Source of the DNA: Streptomyces sp. NBC_01216
GTDB taxonomy: Bacteria > Actinomycetota > Actinomycetes > Streptomycetales > Streptomycetaceae
Assembly (NCBI RefSeq): GCF_035994945.1
Contig: NZ_CP108677.1
Coordinates: forward strand, 2,108,001 to 2,172,000
DNA: 64,000 nucleotides
Direction: 5' to 3'
Shown piece after piece: positions 28,085-39,845 of the stretch. The notes under the pieces are model-generated. The model had not been told where the DNA came from and did no database searches. It worked only from the letters and a program-made list of their open reading frames with translations. How positions within the stretch are numbered: the first letter of the stretch is position 1; each line of letters opens with the position of its first letter. A program made the translations under genes and the position numbers.

Positions 28085-28151
28085 CGACCTCCTCGCTGCG
28101 TCCCGTGACCGGCCCCGCCGGCGTAACCGAATACGACCTGCATCTGCATCG

Positions 28152-28201
28152 CCTCAGCCGCGACACGGTCTGGAGAAATTCCAGCCGTGCCGCGGCTGAG
28201 G
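28152..28201 (-). terminator. Terminator of the atp operon
   Basis: An outer stem of 11 bp (CCTCAGCCGCG / CGCGGCTGAGG) continues through a second stem with one bulge to a GAAA-type loop. It starts 22 bases past the atpC stop, in the right place to end the atp transcript. Confidence 0.85.
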
Positions 28202-28223
28202 GCACAACTCTCGGTGCGGTCCG

Positions 28224-28598
28224 CTAGCGGACCGCTACCGCACGCAGCCGGACATCGGCGCGACGCTCGGCGGCGGCGTCCGATTCCGACTTGGCGCGCT
28301 CCAGCGCGCGCTCGGCGCGCTGGGCGTCGATCTCGTCCGCAAGCTCGACGATCTCCGCGAGCAGAGACAGCTTGTCGTCGGCGAACGAGATGAATCCACC
28401 GTGTACGGCGGCGACGACGGTGTTGCCCTCGCTCGTACGGATGGTCACCGGGCCCGACTCCAGCACACCGAGCAGCGGCTGGTGGCCGGGCATGACGCCG
28501 ATGTCGCCGGAGGTGGTACGCGCGATGACCAGGGTGGCCTCGCCGGACCAGACACTCCGGTCCGCGGCGACCAGCTCGACGTGCAGCTCAGCAGCCAA
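28224..28598 (-). CDS. atpC: ATP synthase F1 epsilon subunit
   Basis: A 124-residue subunit of the central stalk that couples proton flow to rotation and regulates ATPase activity. The N-terminal beta-sandwich starts ELHVELVAADRSVWSGEAT. The middle GVMPGHQPLLGVL and GGFISFADDKLSLLAE are typical. The short C-terminal helical arm is ELADEIDAQRAERALERAKSE. It is the last gene of the operon and lies 110 bases after atpD, the widest gap in the F1 half. A perfect hairpin sits in that gap. Confidence 0.95.
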   Translation of the reverse strand: MAAELHVELVAADRSVWSGEATLVIARTTSGDIGVMPGHQPLLGVLESGPVTIRTSEGNTVVAAVHGGFISFADDKLSLLAEIVELADEIDAQRAERALERAKSESDAAAERRADVRLRAVAVR

Positions 28599-28665
28599 GG
28601 GTGGCTCCTCGGGTCACCACCCGGCGGTCGTGCCGGGTGTTGGGGTCAATTCTAATGGGCGTGGA

Positions 28666-28693
28666 GAGGGGGGCGGGACGACCCGCCCCCCTC
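28666..28693 (-). other. Perfect hairpin between atpD and atpC
   Basis: A 12-bp GC stem (GAGGGGGGCGGG / CCCGCCCCCCTC) with an ACGA loop, placed 15 bases after the atpD stop and inside the operon. There is no T-run. It may attenuate or process the mRNA and so set the epsilon level. Confidence 0.7.
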
Positions 28694-28708
28694 GGGAGAG
28701 CACGGGGC

Positions 28709-31068
<2,360 letters not shown>

Positions 31069-31088
31069 GAGTCAGGTCCCTTCCGTCG

Positions 31089-32687
31089 TCACTTCGAGAC
31101 GTTGACGGCAGCGGAAGCGTCGTCGCCCAGCAGCTTCCCGTCAGAGGTCTCGAACTGCTTCTTGAACTCCGCGATGGCGTCGGCGACGGCCTGGAGGGTG
31201 TCGTCCGACATCTTGCCGCCCTCACGGATGGAGCTCATGAGGCCCGAGTGGCTCTGGCGCAGGTACGCCAGCATCTCGGCCTCGAAGCGGCGGATGTCGG
31301 CGACCGGGACGTCGTCCATCTTGCCGGTGGTGCCGGCCCAGACGGAGACGACCTGGTTCTCGGTGGGCATCGGCTGGTACTGAGCCTGCTTGAGCAGCTC
31401 GACCATGCGCTGACCACGCTCCAGCTGCGCCTTCGACGCGGCGTCCAGGTCGGAACCGAAGGCGGCGAACGCCTCCAGCTCACGGAACTGGGCCAGGTCC
31501 ACACGGAGGCGACCGGAGATCTGCTTCATCGCCTTGTGCTGGGCGGAGCCACCGACACGGGAGACCGAGATACCGACGTTCAGGGCCGGGCGCTGGCCGG
31601 CGTTGAACAGGTCGGACTCCAGGAAGCACTGGCCGTCGGTGATGGAGATGACGTTGGTCGGGATGAACGCCGACACGTCGTTCGCCTTGGTCTCGACGAT
31701 CGGGAGACCGGTCATCGAACCCGCGCCCATCTCGTCCGACAGCTTCGCGCAGCGCTCCAGCAGGCGCGAGTGCAGGTAGAAGACGTCACCCGGGTATGCC
31801 TCACGGCCCGGCGGTCGGCGCAGCAGCAGCGACACGGCGCGGTAGGCGTCGGCCTGCTTCGACAGGTCGTCGAAGACGATCAGGACGTGCTTGCCCTGGT
31901 ACATCCAGTGCTGGCCGATGGCGGAGCCGGTGTACGGCGCCAGGTACTTGAAGCCGGCCGGGTCGGACGCCGGGGCGGCGACGATCGTCGTGTACTCGAG
32001 CGCACCGGCCTCCTCCAGCGCGCCGCGCACGGCCGCGATGGTGGAGCCCTTCTGGCCGACGGCGACGTAGATGCAGCGGACCTGCTTGTTCACGTCGCCC
32101 GAGCGCCAGTTGTCGCGCTGGTTGATGATCGTGTCGACGCACAGCGCGGTCTTGCCGGTCTGACGGTCACCGATGACCAGCTGACGCTGGCCGCGGCCGA
32201 CCGGGGTCATGGCGTCGACGGCCTTGTAGCCGGTCTCCATCGGCTCGTGGACCGACTTGCGCTGCATGACGCCGGGCGCCTGCAGCTCGAGGGCGCGGCG
32301 GCCCTCGGTCGCGATCTCGCCGAGGCCGTCGATCGGGTTGCCGAGCGGGTCGACAACGCGGCCGAGGTAGCCCTCGCCGACACCTACGGAGAGCACCTCA
32401 CCGGTGCGCTGCACCGGCTGGCCCTCCTCGATACCGCTGAACTCGCCGAGGACGATCGCACCGATCTCGCGCTCCTCGAGGTTGAGGGCGAGACCGAGGG
32501 TGCCGTCCTCGAACTTCAGCAGCTCGTTCGCCATGGCGGAGGGCAGGCCCTCCACCTTCGCGATGCCGTCGCCGGCCAGGCTGACCGTTCCGACCTCCTC
32601 GCGCGAGGCCGCGTCCGGCTGGTACGACTGGACAAAGTTCTCCAGCGCGTCCCGGATCTCCTCCGGCCGGATCGTGAGCTCCGCCAT
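31089..32687 (-). CDS. atpA: ATP synthase F1 alpha subunit
   Basis: A 532-residue regulatory nucleotide-binding subunit. The P-loop is [13 protein letters not shown] (about 172-184), and the signature [17 protein letters not shown] lies near 366-382. The start ATG 32687 ([18 protein letters not shown]) was chosen by family match; the open frame extends upstream, but that sequence is not alpha-like. The C-terminus after about residue 510 is a short disordered tail typical of actinobacteria. It follows atpH after 134 bases, a gap that holds a 7-bp GC hairpin at 32733-32750. Confidence 0.96.
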   Translation of the reverse strand: MAELTIRPEEIRDALENFVQSYQPDAASREEVGTVSLAGDGIAKVEGLPSAMANELLKFEDGTLGLALNLEEREIGAIVLGEFSGIEEGQPVQRTGEVLSVGVGEGYLGRVVDPLGNPIDGLGEIATEGRRALELQAPGVMQRKSVHEPMETGYKAVDAMTPVGRGQRQLVIGDRQTGKTALCVDTIINQRDNWRSGDVNKQVRCIYVAVGQKGSTIAAVRGALEEAGALEYTTIVAAPASDPAGFKYLAPYTGSAIGQHWMYQGKHVLIVFDDLSKQADAYRAVSLLLRRPPGREAYPGDVFYLHSRLLERCAKLSDEMGAGSMTGLPIVETKANDVSAFIPTNVISITDGQCFLESDLFNAGQRPALNVGISVSRVGGSAQHKAMKQISGRLRVDLAQFRELEAFAAFGSDLDAASKAQLERGQRMVELLKQAQYQPMPTENQVVSVWAGTTGKMDDVPVADIRRFEAEMLAYLRQSHSGLMSSIREGGKMSDDTLQAVADAIAEFKKQFETSDGKLLGDDASAAVNVSK

Positions 32688-32821
32688 CTGGGTTCCCTGC
32701 TCTCCTTGTTGGGCCCGAAGTTTCTTAGGGGTCTGGGGGCCGACCCCCAGGAATCTTCTGCAATCTCTGCACGGCCCAACCGGGCCGCTGGTCATGCGTG
32801 TTGAGTTGGTGGCTGTTGCCG

Positions 32822-33637
32822 TCAGCCGGCCAGTCGCCGGGTCGCCTCGTCGAGGCGCTCCGCGATGGTCCCGTTGATGACCTCATCGCCGACCTGCACG
32901 GCGATCCCGCCGAGGACCGTCGGGTCCACGTCGAGGTTCAGGTGCATCTGGCGGCCGTACAGCTTGGCCAGGACGGCACCGAGGCGCTGCTTCTGCCCGT
33001 CGGACAGCGGGACCGCCGTGGTGACGACCGCGACCATCCGGTCCCGGCGCGCCGCGGCGAGCTTGGAGAGGGACTCGAGTCCCGCTTCCAGGCTACGTCC
33101 ACGCGGCTGGGTCACGAGACGGACGACCAGGCGCTCGGTGGCCGGGGTGGCCTTGCCGCCGAGCAGGCTGCGCAGCAGCTCGCTCTTGGCGGACGCCGTG
33201 GCGGCCTTGTCCGTCAGCGCCGAGCGGAGCCCGGTGCTGGAGGAGACGATCCGGCCGAACCGGAACAGCTCGTCCTCGACGTCGTCGAGCGCCCCGGTCC
33301 GCTGCGCCGCGGTGAGGTCGGCGGTGTTCGCCAGTTCCTCGGCCGCGTCGACCAGGTCGCGCGACTGCGACCAGCGGGAACGCACCATGCCGGACACCAG
33401 GTCGACGGTCTCCCCGCCCACCTGACCGCCGAGCAGACGCCCGGCGAGCTCGGCCTTGGCCTCGCCCGCCTGCGCCGGGTCGGTCAGGACCCGACGCAGC
33501 GACACCTCGCGGTCCAGCAGAGCGGTGACGGACGCCAGCTCGCCGGCGAGCTTCGCAGCGTCGACCGAGGTGTTGTCGGTCAGCGCGTCGAGGGACTCAC
33601 GGGCGGCGGCCAGTGCCTCGCGGCTCGCTCCGTTCAT
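32822..33637 (-). CDS. atpH: ATP synthase delta subunit
   Basis: This 271-residue subunit of the peripheral stalk joins F1 to the b subunits. At about 270 residues it is longer than E. coli delta (177), as usual in Streptomyces; an N-terminal extension of about 90 residues covers the added length. The C-terminal OSCP-like part [20 protein letters not shown] and [19 protein letters not shown] is conserved. It overlaps the atpF stop by 4 bases (ATGA), so coupling with atpF is likely. Confidence 0.94.
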   Translation of the reverse strand: MNGASREALAAARESLDALTDNTSVDAAKLAGELASVTALLDREVSLRRVLTDPAQAGEAKAELAGRLLGGQVGGETVDLVSGMVRSRWSQSRDLVDAAEELANTADLTAAQRTGALDDVEDELFRFGRIVSSSTGLRSALTDKAATASAKSELLRSLLGGKATPATERLVVRLVTQPRGRSLEAGLESLSKLAAARRDRMVAVVTTAVPLSDGQKQRLGAVLAKLYGRQMHLNLDVDPTVLGGIAVQVGDEVINGTIAERLDEATRRLAG

Positions 33638-34179
33638 CGGACGGCCTCGGCCTTCTCCTCGAGCTCGTCGAGGAAGCGGTCGATCGTGCGGCTCTGGCGG
33701 GCGTGGTCCTCCAGGGACTCGCCGACCAGCTTGCCGGCCAGGTCGGTGGCGAGCTTGCCCACGTCCTGGCGCAGCGAGGTCGCCGCGGACTTGCGGTCGG
33801 CCTCGATCTGCGTGTGTCCGGCCGCGATGATCTCCTCGCGCTGGCGCTGGCCTTCCGCCTTCATCTCCTGGATGATCGCGGTGCCCTGCTCCGTCGCCTC
33901 CTGGCGAAGACGCGCGGCCTCGTGGCGGGCCTCGGCGAGCTGGGCCTTGTACTGCTCCAGCACACTCTGGGCCTCGATCTGGGCCGACTCGGCCTTCTCG
34001 ATGCCGCCTTCGATGGCCTCGCGACGCTCGTCCAGAACCTTGTTGATGTTCGGGAGGAGCTTCTTGGCGAGGAAGCCGAAGACGATGACGAAGGCGATCA
34101 GGCCGATGACGAGCTCGTCAAGATGCGGGATCAGAGGAGGCTGGGGCTCCTCCGCCTGCGCAAGAAGCAGAGCGTTCAC
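33634..34179 (-). CDS. atpF: ATP synthase Fo b subunit
   Basis: A 181-residue peripheral stalk subunit. An N-terminal extension (MNALLLAQAEEPQPPLIPHL) precedes one membrane helix, DELVIGLIAFVIVFGFLAKKL (about 21-41). A long amphipathic, charged helix then runs to the C-terminus (EAIEGGIEKAESAQIEAQSV, ARLRQEATEQGTAIIQEMKA). This is the classic b layout. It is in the operon between atpE and atpH. Confidence 0.95.
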   Translation of the reverse strand: MNALLLAQAEEPQPPLIPHLDELVIGLIAFVIVFGFLAKKLLPNINKVLDERREAIEGGIEKAESAQIEAQSVLEQYKAQLAEARHEAARLRQEATEQGTAIIQEMKAEGQRQREEIIAAGHTQIEADRKSAATSLRQDVGKLATDLAGKLVGESLEDHARQSRTIDRFLDELEEKAEAVR

Positions 34180-34221
34180 ATCAGTGCCTTCCGTAAAAAA
34201 GGTTCGGGCTGTCGGTCCGGC

Positions 34222-34569
<348 letters not shown>

Positions 34570-35379
34570 TCAGTGGTGCTCGGCGAGCGCGCCCTGGACG
34601 TAGCTGCAGGCCAGGAGGACGAAGACGTACGCCTGGACGGCCTGGATGAAGAGCTCGAAGGCGGTCATCACGAGGACCATCACGAAGGAGGCGCCCGCGT
34701 AGACGAAGCCGAGGCCGTTCATGAGGTACCACGTGGCCAGCGAGAACATCACGATCAGCAGGTGACCGGCGAACATGTTCGCGAACAGTCGGACCGCGTG
34801 CGTGAAGGGCCGGATGAGGAGGTTCGAGAAGAACTCGAGGACGACGACCATCGGGAGGATCGCGCCGAGCGACTTGTCGTAACCGACGATGTTCTTCCAG
34901 CCGCCGACGAAGCCGTGCTTCCTGAACGTCAGCGAGACCCAGAGGACGTACACGATCAGGGCGAGACCGGCCGGGAAGGCGATCAGCGAGGTGACCGGGA
35001 ACTGGGCGAGCGGGATGATCGACCAGAGGTTGAGCATCCAGACGAAGAAGAACAGCGACACCATCAGCGGGACGTACTTCTCGCCGTCCTTCTTGCCGAT
35101 GATCTCGTAGACGATGCCGCGGCGCACGAAGTCGTATCCGGCCTCGCCGACCATCTGCATCTTGCCGGGGATCAGCTTGGGCTTGTTGAAGGCGGCCCAG
35201 AAGAACCCGACGACCACGATCGAGCCCAGGATCGCGAGGAGCATGGGCTTCGTGAACTCGAAGCCGCCCCACGTGGCGATCGGCTCGTACATGAACGTGT
35301 GCAGGCCCGGCGCCGGGAAGCCGCATCCACTGAAGATGTGGCAATCCGGGTCGAAGGCAAGCGTCTGGTCAGCACTCAC
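34570..35379 (-). CDS. atpB: ATP synthase Fo a subunit
   Basis: A 269-residue membrane stator subunit that forms the proton half-channels. It has five to six helices. The essential Arg lies in THAVRLFANMFAGHLLI, and the last helix AFELFIQAVQAYVFVLLACS is typical. The start GTG 35379 is preceded by AAGGAG at 7 bases; the open frame extends to 35439 without a good start. It is in the operon, 228 bases after atpI. Confidence 0.94.
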   Translation of the reverse strand: MSADQTLAFDPDCHIFSGCGFPAPGLHTFMYEPIATWGGFEFTKPMLLAILGSIVVVGFFWAAFNKPKLIPGKMQMVGEAGYDFVRRGIVYEIIGKKDGEKYVPLMVSLFFFVWMLNLWSIIPLAQFPVTSLIAFPAGLALIVYVLWVSLTFRKHGFVGGWKNIVGYDKSLGAILPMVVVLEFFSNLLIRPFTHAVRLFANMFAGHLLIVMFSLATWYLMNGLGFVYAGASFVMVLVMTAFELFIQAVQAYVFVLLACSYVQGALAEHH

Positions 35380-35607
35380 CGCGGGCTCCTTCAGCGTGGC
35401 GCATAGGTACGGCAACCTCGTTGTGTCGGCGCGGCACACAGCCGCGGGTCGGCACTGGACTGGTCTTACGGATAAGGGGGCGGCGGTTCGGCGTCGAGCC
35501 TCGTCGCGCTGGGACAGGCGTCGGCTCGGATGCCCGCGCCCGCAATGCCGCAGTTGGCACCGGACGATAGCAGGAAGCCGGAGGCGCCTTTATCCCGGCC
35601 CTACCCC

Positions 35608-36045
35608 TCACGTCGACGGCCCCGTCTTCTTGGGCTTGTCACCGTTCGAGGGCTCGGGCTCGACGTAAAGGATCTTGGCCTTCATGTAGGCACGGGCCTG
35701 TGCGGCGATCCATACGATGGTCGCCGCGAGCAGGGTGAAGGCGAACGCCTTGAAGTCGAACCAGGTCGTGTTCTTCAGCAGCGCCATCAAGACGAACAGC
35801 AGCAGCAGCTGGGCCGTGTAGAGCATCAGCCCCATGGCCTGGAACAGGTGTGGCAACGACTTCGCGGTCCGCTGGAGCACCACGAGCCCGATGCCCATGA
35901 AGGCGATGACGACCACGCAGCCGAGGACGGCGCCGAGGACACCTTCGCCGCCGGCGACCACACCGCTGATGACCGCGGCGATGGCGCCGGTGGCAGCAGC
36001 GGGAAGGGCAGCTGACAGGAGGATGCGTGCGTCGTTGGACGGCAT
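35608..36045 (-). CDS. atpI: ATP synthase I-like membrane protein
   Basis: A 145-residue protein with four hydrophobic segments (PAAATGAIAAVISGVVAGG, VLGCVVVIAFMGIGLVVL, LFQAMGLMLYTAQLLLLFVL, FTLLAATIVWIAAQARAYM) and a polar C-terminal tail with GDKPKKTG. Its position directly upstream of atpB fits AtpI, which is thought to help assemble the c ring or move Mg2+. Sequence similarity to AtpI is low, as usual for this subunit; the call rests largely on position and topology. Confidence 0.8.
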   Translation of the reverse strand: MPSNDARILLSAALPAAATGAIAAVISGVVAGGEGVLGAVLGCVVVIAFMGIGLVVLQRTAKSLPHLFQAMGLMLYTAQLLLLFVLMALLKNTTWFDFKAFAFTLLAATIVWIAAQARAYMKAKILYVEPEPSNGDKPKKTGPST

Positions 36046-36314
36046 GGCGGTGTCTCCGCTTGCTTGGTGGGGGCAGTCGTGCAGGGGTGTCGTCAGGGAC
36101 GAGCGTAGGCCCGGTCCGAGTGTCTCTCGGGGCCAACAGACCGTCGCACTACGGTCTTTCGGCGCTGTCGGCGGGTCTCGTGAACCGTATCACAAACTAT
36201 TTGAATAGGTCTTTACCCGTGGGTGTGCGGACTGTCACACATGAGAGCTACCGCGCGCGTGTGTGCGCGACGGGGTGGCGAGTTGTCTGGTAATGCAACT
36301 CCACGGGGCATTCG
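36046..36314 (-). promoter_or_regulatory. Upstream region of the atp operon
   Basis: This 269-base gap has an unusually AT-rich core (about 36185-36220) in an otherwise GC-rich window, on the atpI-proximal side. This probably holds the operon promoter on the minus strand. I could not fit a consistent -35/-10 pair. No gene is seen. Confidence 0.4.
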
Positions 36315-37646
36315 TCAACTTGGCGTTCCGGCCTTCCGCCGGTCGGTGAAGCGCGAACGGTGACCGATGGCGGTGGAGCCGTTGACACCGGCCGGCACCG
36401 GGACGCGCTCCGACCGCTCCTCCACCGGCCCCTGAGGCGCTCCCGCGGCCCCGGAGGCGGCCTCCGCCCGCGGACGCCGGGTACGGCGGTACCGGGGCGG
36501 CATGAAGGACTCCGCCCAGCGCGGGGCCCTCGGCGCGAACCGGGGCAGCAGGAGCAGCAGCAGACCGAGCGCGCTCAGCACCACGACCGTCAGCACGATC
36601 CACATCGACGTGGAGTGCACGGAGTAGGTGAGGGTGCCGAAGGCGATCAGCGCCGACCAGAAGTACATGATCAGCACCGCCCGGCTGTGGGAGTGGCCGA
36701 TCTCCAGGAGCCGGTGGTGCAGATGACCCCGGTCGGCCGCGAACGGCGACTGGCCGTTCCAGGTGCGGCGCACGATCGCGAGGACCAGGTCGGCCATCGG
36801 GATCGCGATGATCGTGAGCGGCAGCAGCAGCGGGATGAAGACGGGCAGCGCGGCGTGGGTCGCCTCCCGCGTGGACCCCTCGAAGAGCTTCAGGGTGTCG
36901 GGGTCGACCTGGCCGGTGATCGAGATCGCGGACGCGGCCAGGATCAGGCCGATCAGCATCGATCCGGAGTCGCCCATGAAGATCCGCGCCGGGTGCATGT
37001 TGTGCGGCAGGAAGCCCAGGCACATCCCCATGAGGATCGCGGCGAACAGCGTCGCGGGGGCGGCGGCCTCGATCATGTAGCCGTACCAGAGCCGGTACGC
37101 GTACAGGAAGAACGCCGCCGCGGCGAGGCAGACCATGCCGGCGGCCAGACCGTCGAGACCGTCGACGAAGTTCACCGCGTTGATGGTGAGGACGACCAGG
37201 GCGACGGTCAGCAGCGTGCCCTGCCACTGGGTCAGCGCCACCGTGCCGACACCCGGGATCGGCAGCCACAGGATCGTCAGCCCCTGCATCACCATCACAC
37301 CGGCGGAGATCATCTGGGCGCCCAGCTTGATCAGCGCGTCCAGTTCGAACTTGTCGTCCAGCACGCCGATGAGCCAGATCAGCGCCGCGCCCGAGAGCAG
37401 CGCGCGCGGCTCGTTGGAGAGCTCGAAGACGCTGTTGAGATTCTGCAGGTGGTCCGCGACCAGCAGTCCCGTGCACAGCCCGAAGAACATGGCGATGCCG
37501 CCGAGCCTCGGAGTCGGCTCTCGGTGCACGTCGCGGGCGCGGATCTCCGGCATCGCCCCGGTCGCGATGGCGAACTTCCGCACCGGACCGGTGAGCAGAT
37601 AGGTCACGGCCGCCGTGACACAGAGCGTCAGCAGGTAATCACGCAC
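36315..37646 (-). CDS. Polyprenyl-phosphate N-acetylaminosugar-1-phosphate transferase (WecA/TagO type)
   Basis: A 443-residue multi-helix membrane enzyme that moves a sugar-1-phosphate from UDP to a polyprenyl phosphate, the first step of cell-wall glycopolymer synthesis. Family motifs are all seen: REPTPRLGG, GVLDDKFELD (Mg2+ binding), NAVNFVDGLDGLAAG and FMGDSGSML. The cytoplasmic HLHHRLLEIGHS (about 310-321) is the WecA-type HxHH loop. The C-terminal 60 residues are disordered. Start is GTG 37646; GTG 37685 is also possible. It lies between SHMT and the atp operon, as in other streptomycetes. Confidence 0.9.
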   Translation of the reverse strand: MRDYLLTLCVTAAVTYLLTGPVRKFAIATGAMPEIRARDVHREPTPRLGGIAMFFGLCTGLLVADHLQNLNSVFELSNEPRALLSGAALIWLIGVLDDKFELDALIKLGAQMISAGVMVMQGLTILWLPIPGVGTVALTQWQGTLLTVALVVLTINAVNFVDGLDGLAAGMVCLAAAAFFLYAYRLWYGYMIEAAAPATLFAAILMGMCLGFLPHNMHPARIFMGDSGSMLIGLILAASAISITGQVDPDTLKLFEGSTREATHAALPVFIPLLLPLTIIAIPMADLVLAIVRRTWNGQSPFAADRGHLHHRLLEIGHSHSRAVLIMYFWSALIAFGTLTYSVHSTSMWIVLTVVVLSALGLLLLLLPRFAPRAPRWAESFMPPRYRRTRRPRAEAASGAAGAPQGPVEERSERVPVPAGVNGSTAIGHRSRFTDRRKAGTPS

Positions 37647-37753
37647 GGGCTGCCCCACAGGAATCGCTGGCCATCTCAGCCCCACACACTAGCCGGGCCG
37701 TCCCTGTGCTTGAGGACATACGGGGGGTGCGGACGGTTGCGCGGTCCGGACAC

Positions 37754-39001
37754 TCACCGGCCATACGGGGGAAATCGCCCGGTCAGGGCCCTGACTTCGG
37801 CGCGTACCCGGGCCGTCTCCGCCGGTTCGTCACGCAGCGCGAGCGTGAAGAGCACGGCGATCCGGGCCATCTCCGGGGGCCCCATGCCCTGCGTGGTCAC
37901 GGCGGCGGTGCCGAGACGGATGCCGCGGCCGTCGCCGTGGGGCAGGGCGCAGGTGTCGAGGACCAGGCCGGCCGCCGCGAGACGCGTCCGGGCGGTGCGC
38001 CCGTCGACGCCGAGCGGCGCCGGGTCGGCGGTGATCAGGTGGGTGTCGGTGCCCCCGGTCGTGACGGCGAACCCCTCGGCCGCCAGTGCCTCGGCGAGCA
38101 CCCGGGCGTGCGCGACCACCCGGTGCGCGTAGGCGGCGAAGGCCGGCGACGCCGCCTCGCCGAAGGCGACGGCCTTGGCGGCGATGGTGTGCATCTGGGC
38201 GCCGCCCTGGGTGAACGGGAAGACGGCACGGTCGACCCGGTCGGCGAGCTCGGCGCCGCAGAGCACCATCCCGCCCCGGGGGCCGCGCAGCACCTTGTGG
38301 GTGGTGGCGCAGACGATGTCGGCGTACGGGACGGGATTGGGCGCCGCTCCCCCGGCGACCAGACCGATGGGGTGGGCGGCGTCGGCGATGAGGTAGGCGC
38401 CGCACTCGTCGGCGATCTCGCGGAAGACCGCGTAGTCGAGGTGCCGGGGGTAGGAGATCGAGCCGCAGACGATCGCCTTGGGGCGGTGGTGGCGGGCGAG
38501 GGCGGCGATCTGCTCGTAGTCGACGAGACCGGTCTCCGCGTCCACGCCGTAGGGCACGAAGTCGAACCAGCGGCCGGAGAAGTTGGCGGGCGAACCATGG
38601 GTGAGGTGGCCGCCGTGGGCGAGGCCCATGGCCAGGACGGTGTCGCCGGGGCGCAGCAGCGCGGCATAGGCGGCCAGCACGGCCGAGGAGCCGGAGTGGG
38701 CCTGGACGTTCGCGTGTTCGGCACCGAAGAGCGCCGTCGCCCGGTCGACGGCGATCCGCTCGGCGGCGTCGGCGTACGCGCAGCCGCCGTGGTGGCGGGC
38801 GCCGGGATAGCCCTCGGCGTACTTGTTGGCGAGGGCCGAGCCGAGCGCGGCGAGGACGGCGGGCGAGGTGAAGTTCTCGGCGGCGATCAGCTGGAGGCTG
38901 TCGGCCTGCCGGCGCGCCTCCCCGATCAGGACGTCGGCGATCTCCGGGTCCTGGCGGCGCAGGACGTCGAGTTCCTCTGCGGGTGGAGCGGTGACCGGCA
39001 T
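37754..39001 (-). CDS. glyA: Serine hydroxymethyltransferase family protein
   Basis: A 415-residue PLP enzyme converting serine and tetrahydrofolate to glycine and methylene-THF. SLQLIAAENFTSPAV, YPGARHHGGC and the PLP-Lys motif CATTHKVLRGPRGG are present. The N-terminus ADVLIGEARRQADSLQ is standard. Start ATG 39001 was chosen by family match. Streptomycetes usually have two SHMT genes; this one, beside Sua5 and the phosphatase-like gene, is probably the secondary copy. It ends 107 bases before the WecA-like start. Confidence 0.9.
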   Translation of the reverse strand: MPVTAPPAEELDVLRRQDPEIADVLIGEARRQADSLQLIAAENFTSPAVLAALGSALANKYAEGYPGARHHGGCAYADAAERIAVDRATALFGAEHANVQAHSGSSAVLAAYAALLRPGDTVLAMGLAHGGHLTHGSPANFSGRWFDFVPYGVDAETGLVDYEQIAALARHHRPKAIVCGSISYPRHLDYAVFREIADECGAYLIADAAHPIGLVAGGAAPNPVPYADIVCATTHKVLRGPRGGMVLCGAELADRVDRAVFPFTQGGAQMHTIAAKAVAFGEAASPAFAAYAHRVVAHARVLAEALAAEGFAVTTGGTDTHLITADPAPLGVDGRTARTRLAAAGLVLDTCALPHGDGRGIRLGTAAVTTQGMGPPEMARIAVLFTLALRDEPAETARVRAEVRALTGRFPPYGR

Positions 39002-39118
39002 CTGTGGCTCCAGGCGTGGGCTGGGCTTCAGCTCCAATGTAGGCGCGTCGCCCCGGCTTTGCCCGCCGTTCACCGGCGCCGTGGGCCGTCCGGCCCAAGG
39101 TGCCGCCGGGCCGCCCCC

Positions 39119-39203
39119 TCGGAGCCTGCCGGATGGCCTCTGACCGGGTGGTCGCGCCCTGGCACGCTCGCCTGTCGATCGAAGGTCACCCGACAGGCTC
39201 TCA
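39119..39203. repeat. Diverged copy of the dispersed palindromic repeat
   Basis: The left arm is GGAGCCTGCCGGATGGCC (39121-39138). The right arm, reading GGTCACCCGACAGGCTCTCA (39184-39203), ends at the stop codon of the phosphatase-like gene: on the minus strand it reads TGAGAGCCTGTCGGGTGACC. About 45 bases separate the arms. Compare 12258, 17354 and 27402. Confidence 0.75.
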
Positions 39204-39845
39204 GCGGCGCGCGGAGACCCCCGTCAACGCCGTCACCACCGGGTCCAGTGCCTGGTTGATCTCGTCGCCGATCGAGCGGAAGAAGGTGATCGGCGCACCG
39301 TACGGGTCGTTCACCTCGTCCGCCTCCACGCTCGGGGCCAGCAGCCACCCGCGGAGCGCGGCGGCGGCCCGGACCAGGGCGCGGGCGCGTTCGGTCATGC
39401 CCTCGCCCCGGGGGTCCGGCAGTGTGGCCGGGTCTATCGCGCGGACCAGCCGGGTGAACTCCTTCAGGGTGAAGGTGCGCAGACCGGCCGAGTGGCCCAT
39501 CGAGATGACCTGGGCCCGGTGGTCGCGGGTCGCCGTCAGGACGAGGTCGGCCCGGATGACGTGCTCGTCGAGCAGTTCGCGGCCCATGAAGCCGCTGTGG
39601 TCCGCGCCGAAGTCGGCGAGGACGAGCTCCGCGTTGGCCTCCATCGGGGCGCCCTCGTGCCCCCAGGTGCCCGCGCTCTCCACGATCAGACCGCCGCCGT
39701 CCGGGTCTTCGAGACGGTCGCACAGGGCATGCCGGGTCAGCCGCTCGGTGATCGGCGAGCGGCAGACGTTGCCGGTGCTGACGTGGAGGATGCGGAAGGA
39801 ACCGTTCTCGTACCCCGCTATGCCACGCCCCTCAGGGGCGGTCAA
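39201..39845 (-). CDS. Low-molecular-weight phosphatase-like protein lacking the catalytic Cys
   Basis: A 214-residue protein of the LMW protein-tyrosine-phosphatase fold. The phosphate loop reads HVSTGNVCRSP (21-31). The family form is VCxGNxCRS, so the nucleophilic Cys is Ser23 (AGC codon), while Cys28 and Arg29 remain. The general-acid motif DPYG is present near the C-terminus. The start is TTG 39845, overlapping the Sua5 stop (TTGA); no ATG or GTG lies before the P-loop in this frame. Coupling to Sua5 is therefore likely. The protein may bind phospho-Tyr or arsenate without turnover. A true phosphatase with Ser is not expected. Confidence 0.8.
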   Translation of the reverse strand: MTAPEGRGIAGYENGSFRILHVSTGNVCRSPITERLTRHALCDRLEDPDGGGLIVESAGTWGHEGAPMEANAELVLADFGADHSGFMGRELLDEHVIRADLVLTATRDHRAQVISMGHSAGLRTFTLKEFTRLVRAIDPATLPDPRGEGMTERARALVRAAAALRGWLLAPSVEADEVNDPYGAPITFFRSIGDEINQALDPVVTALTGVSARR

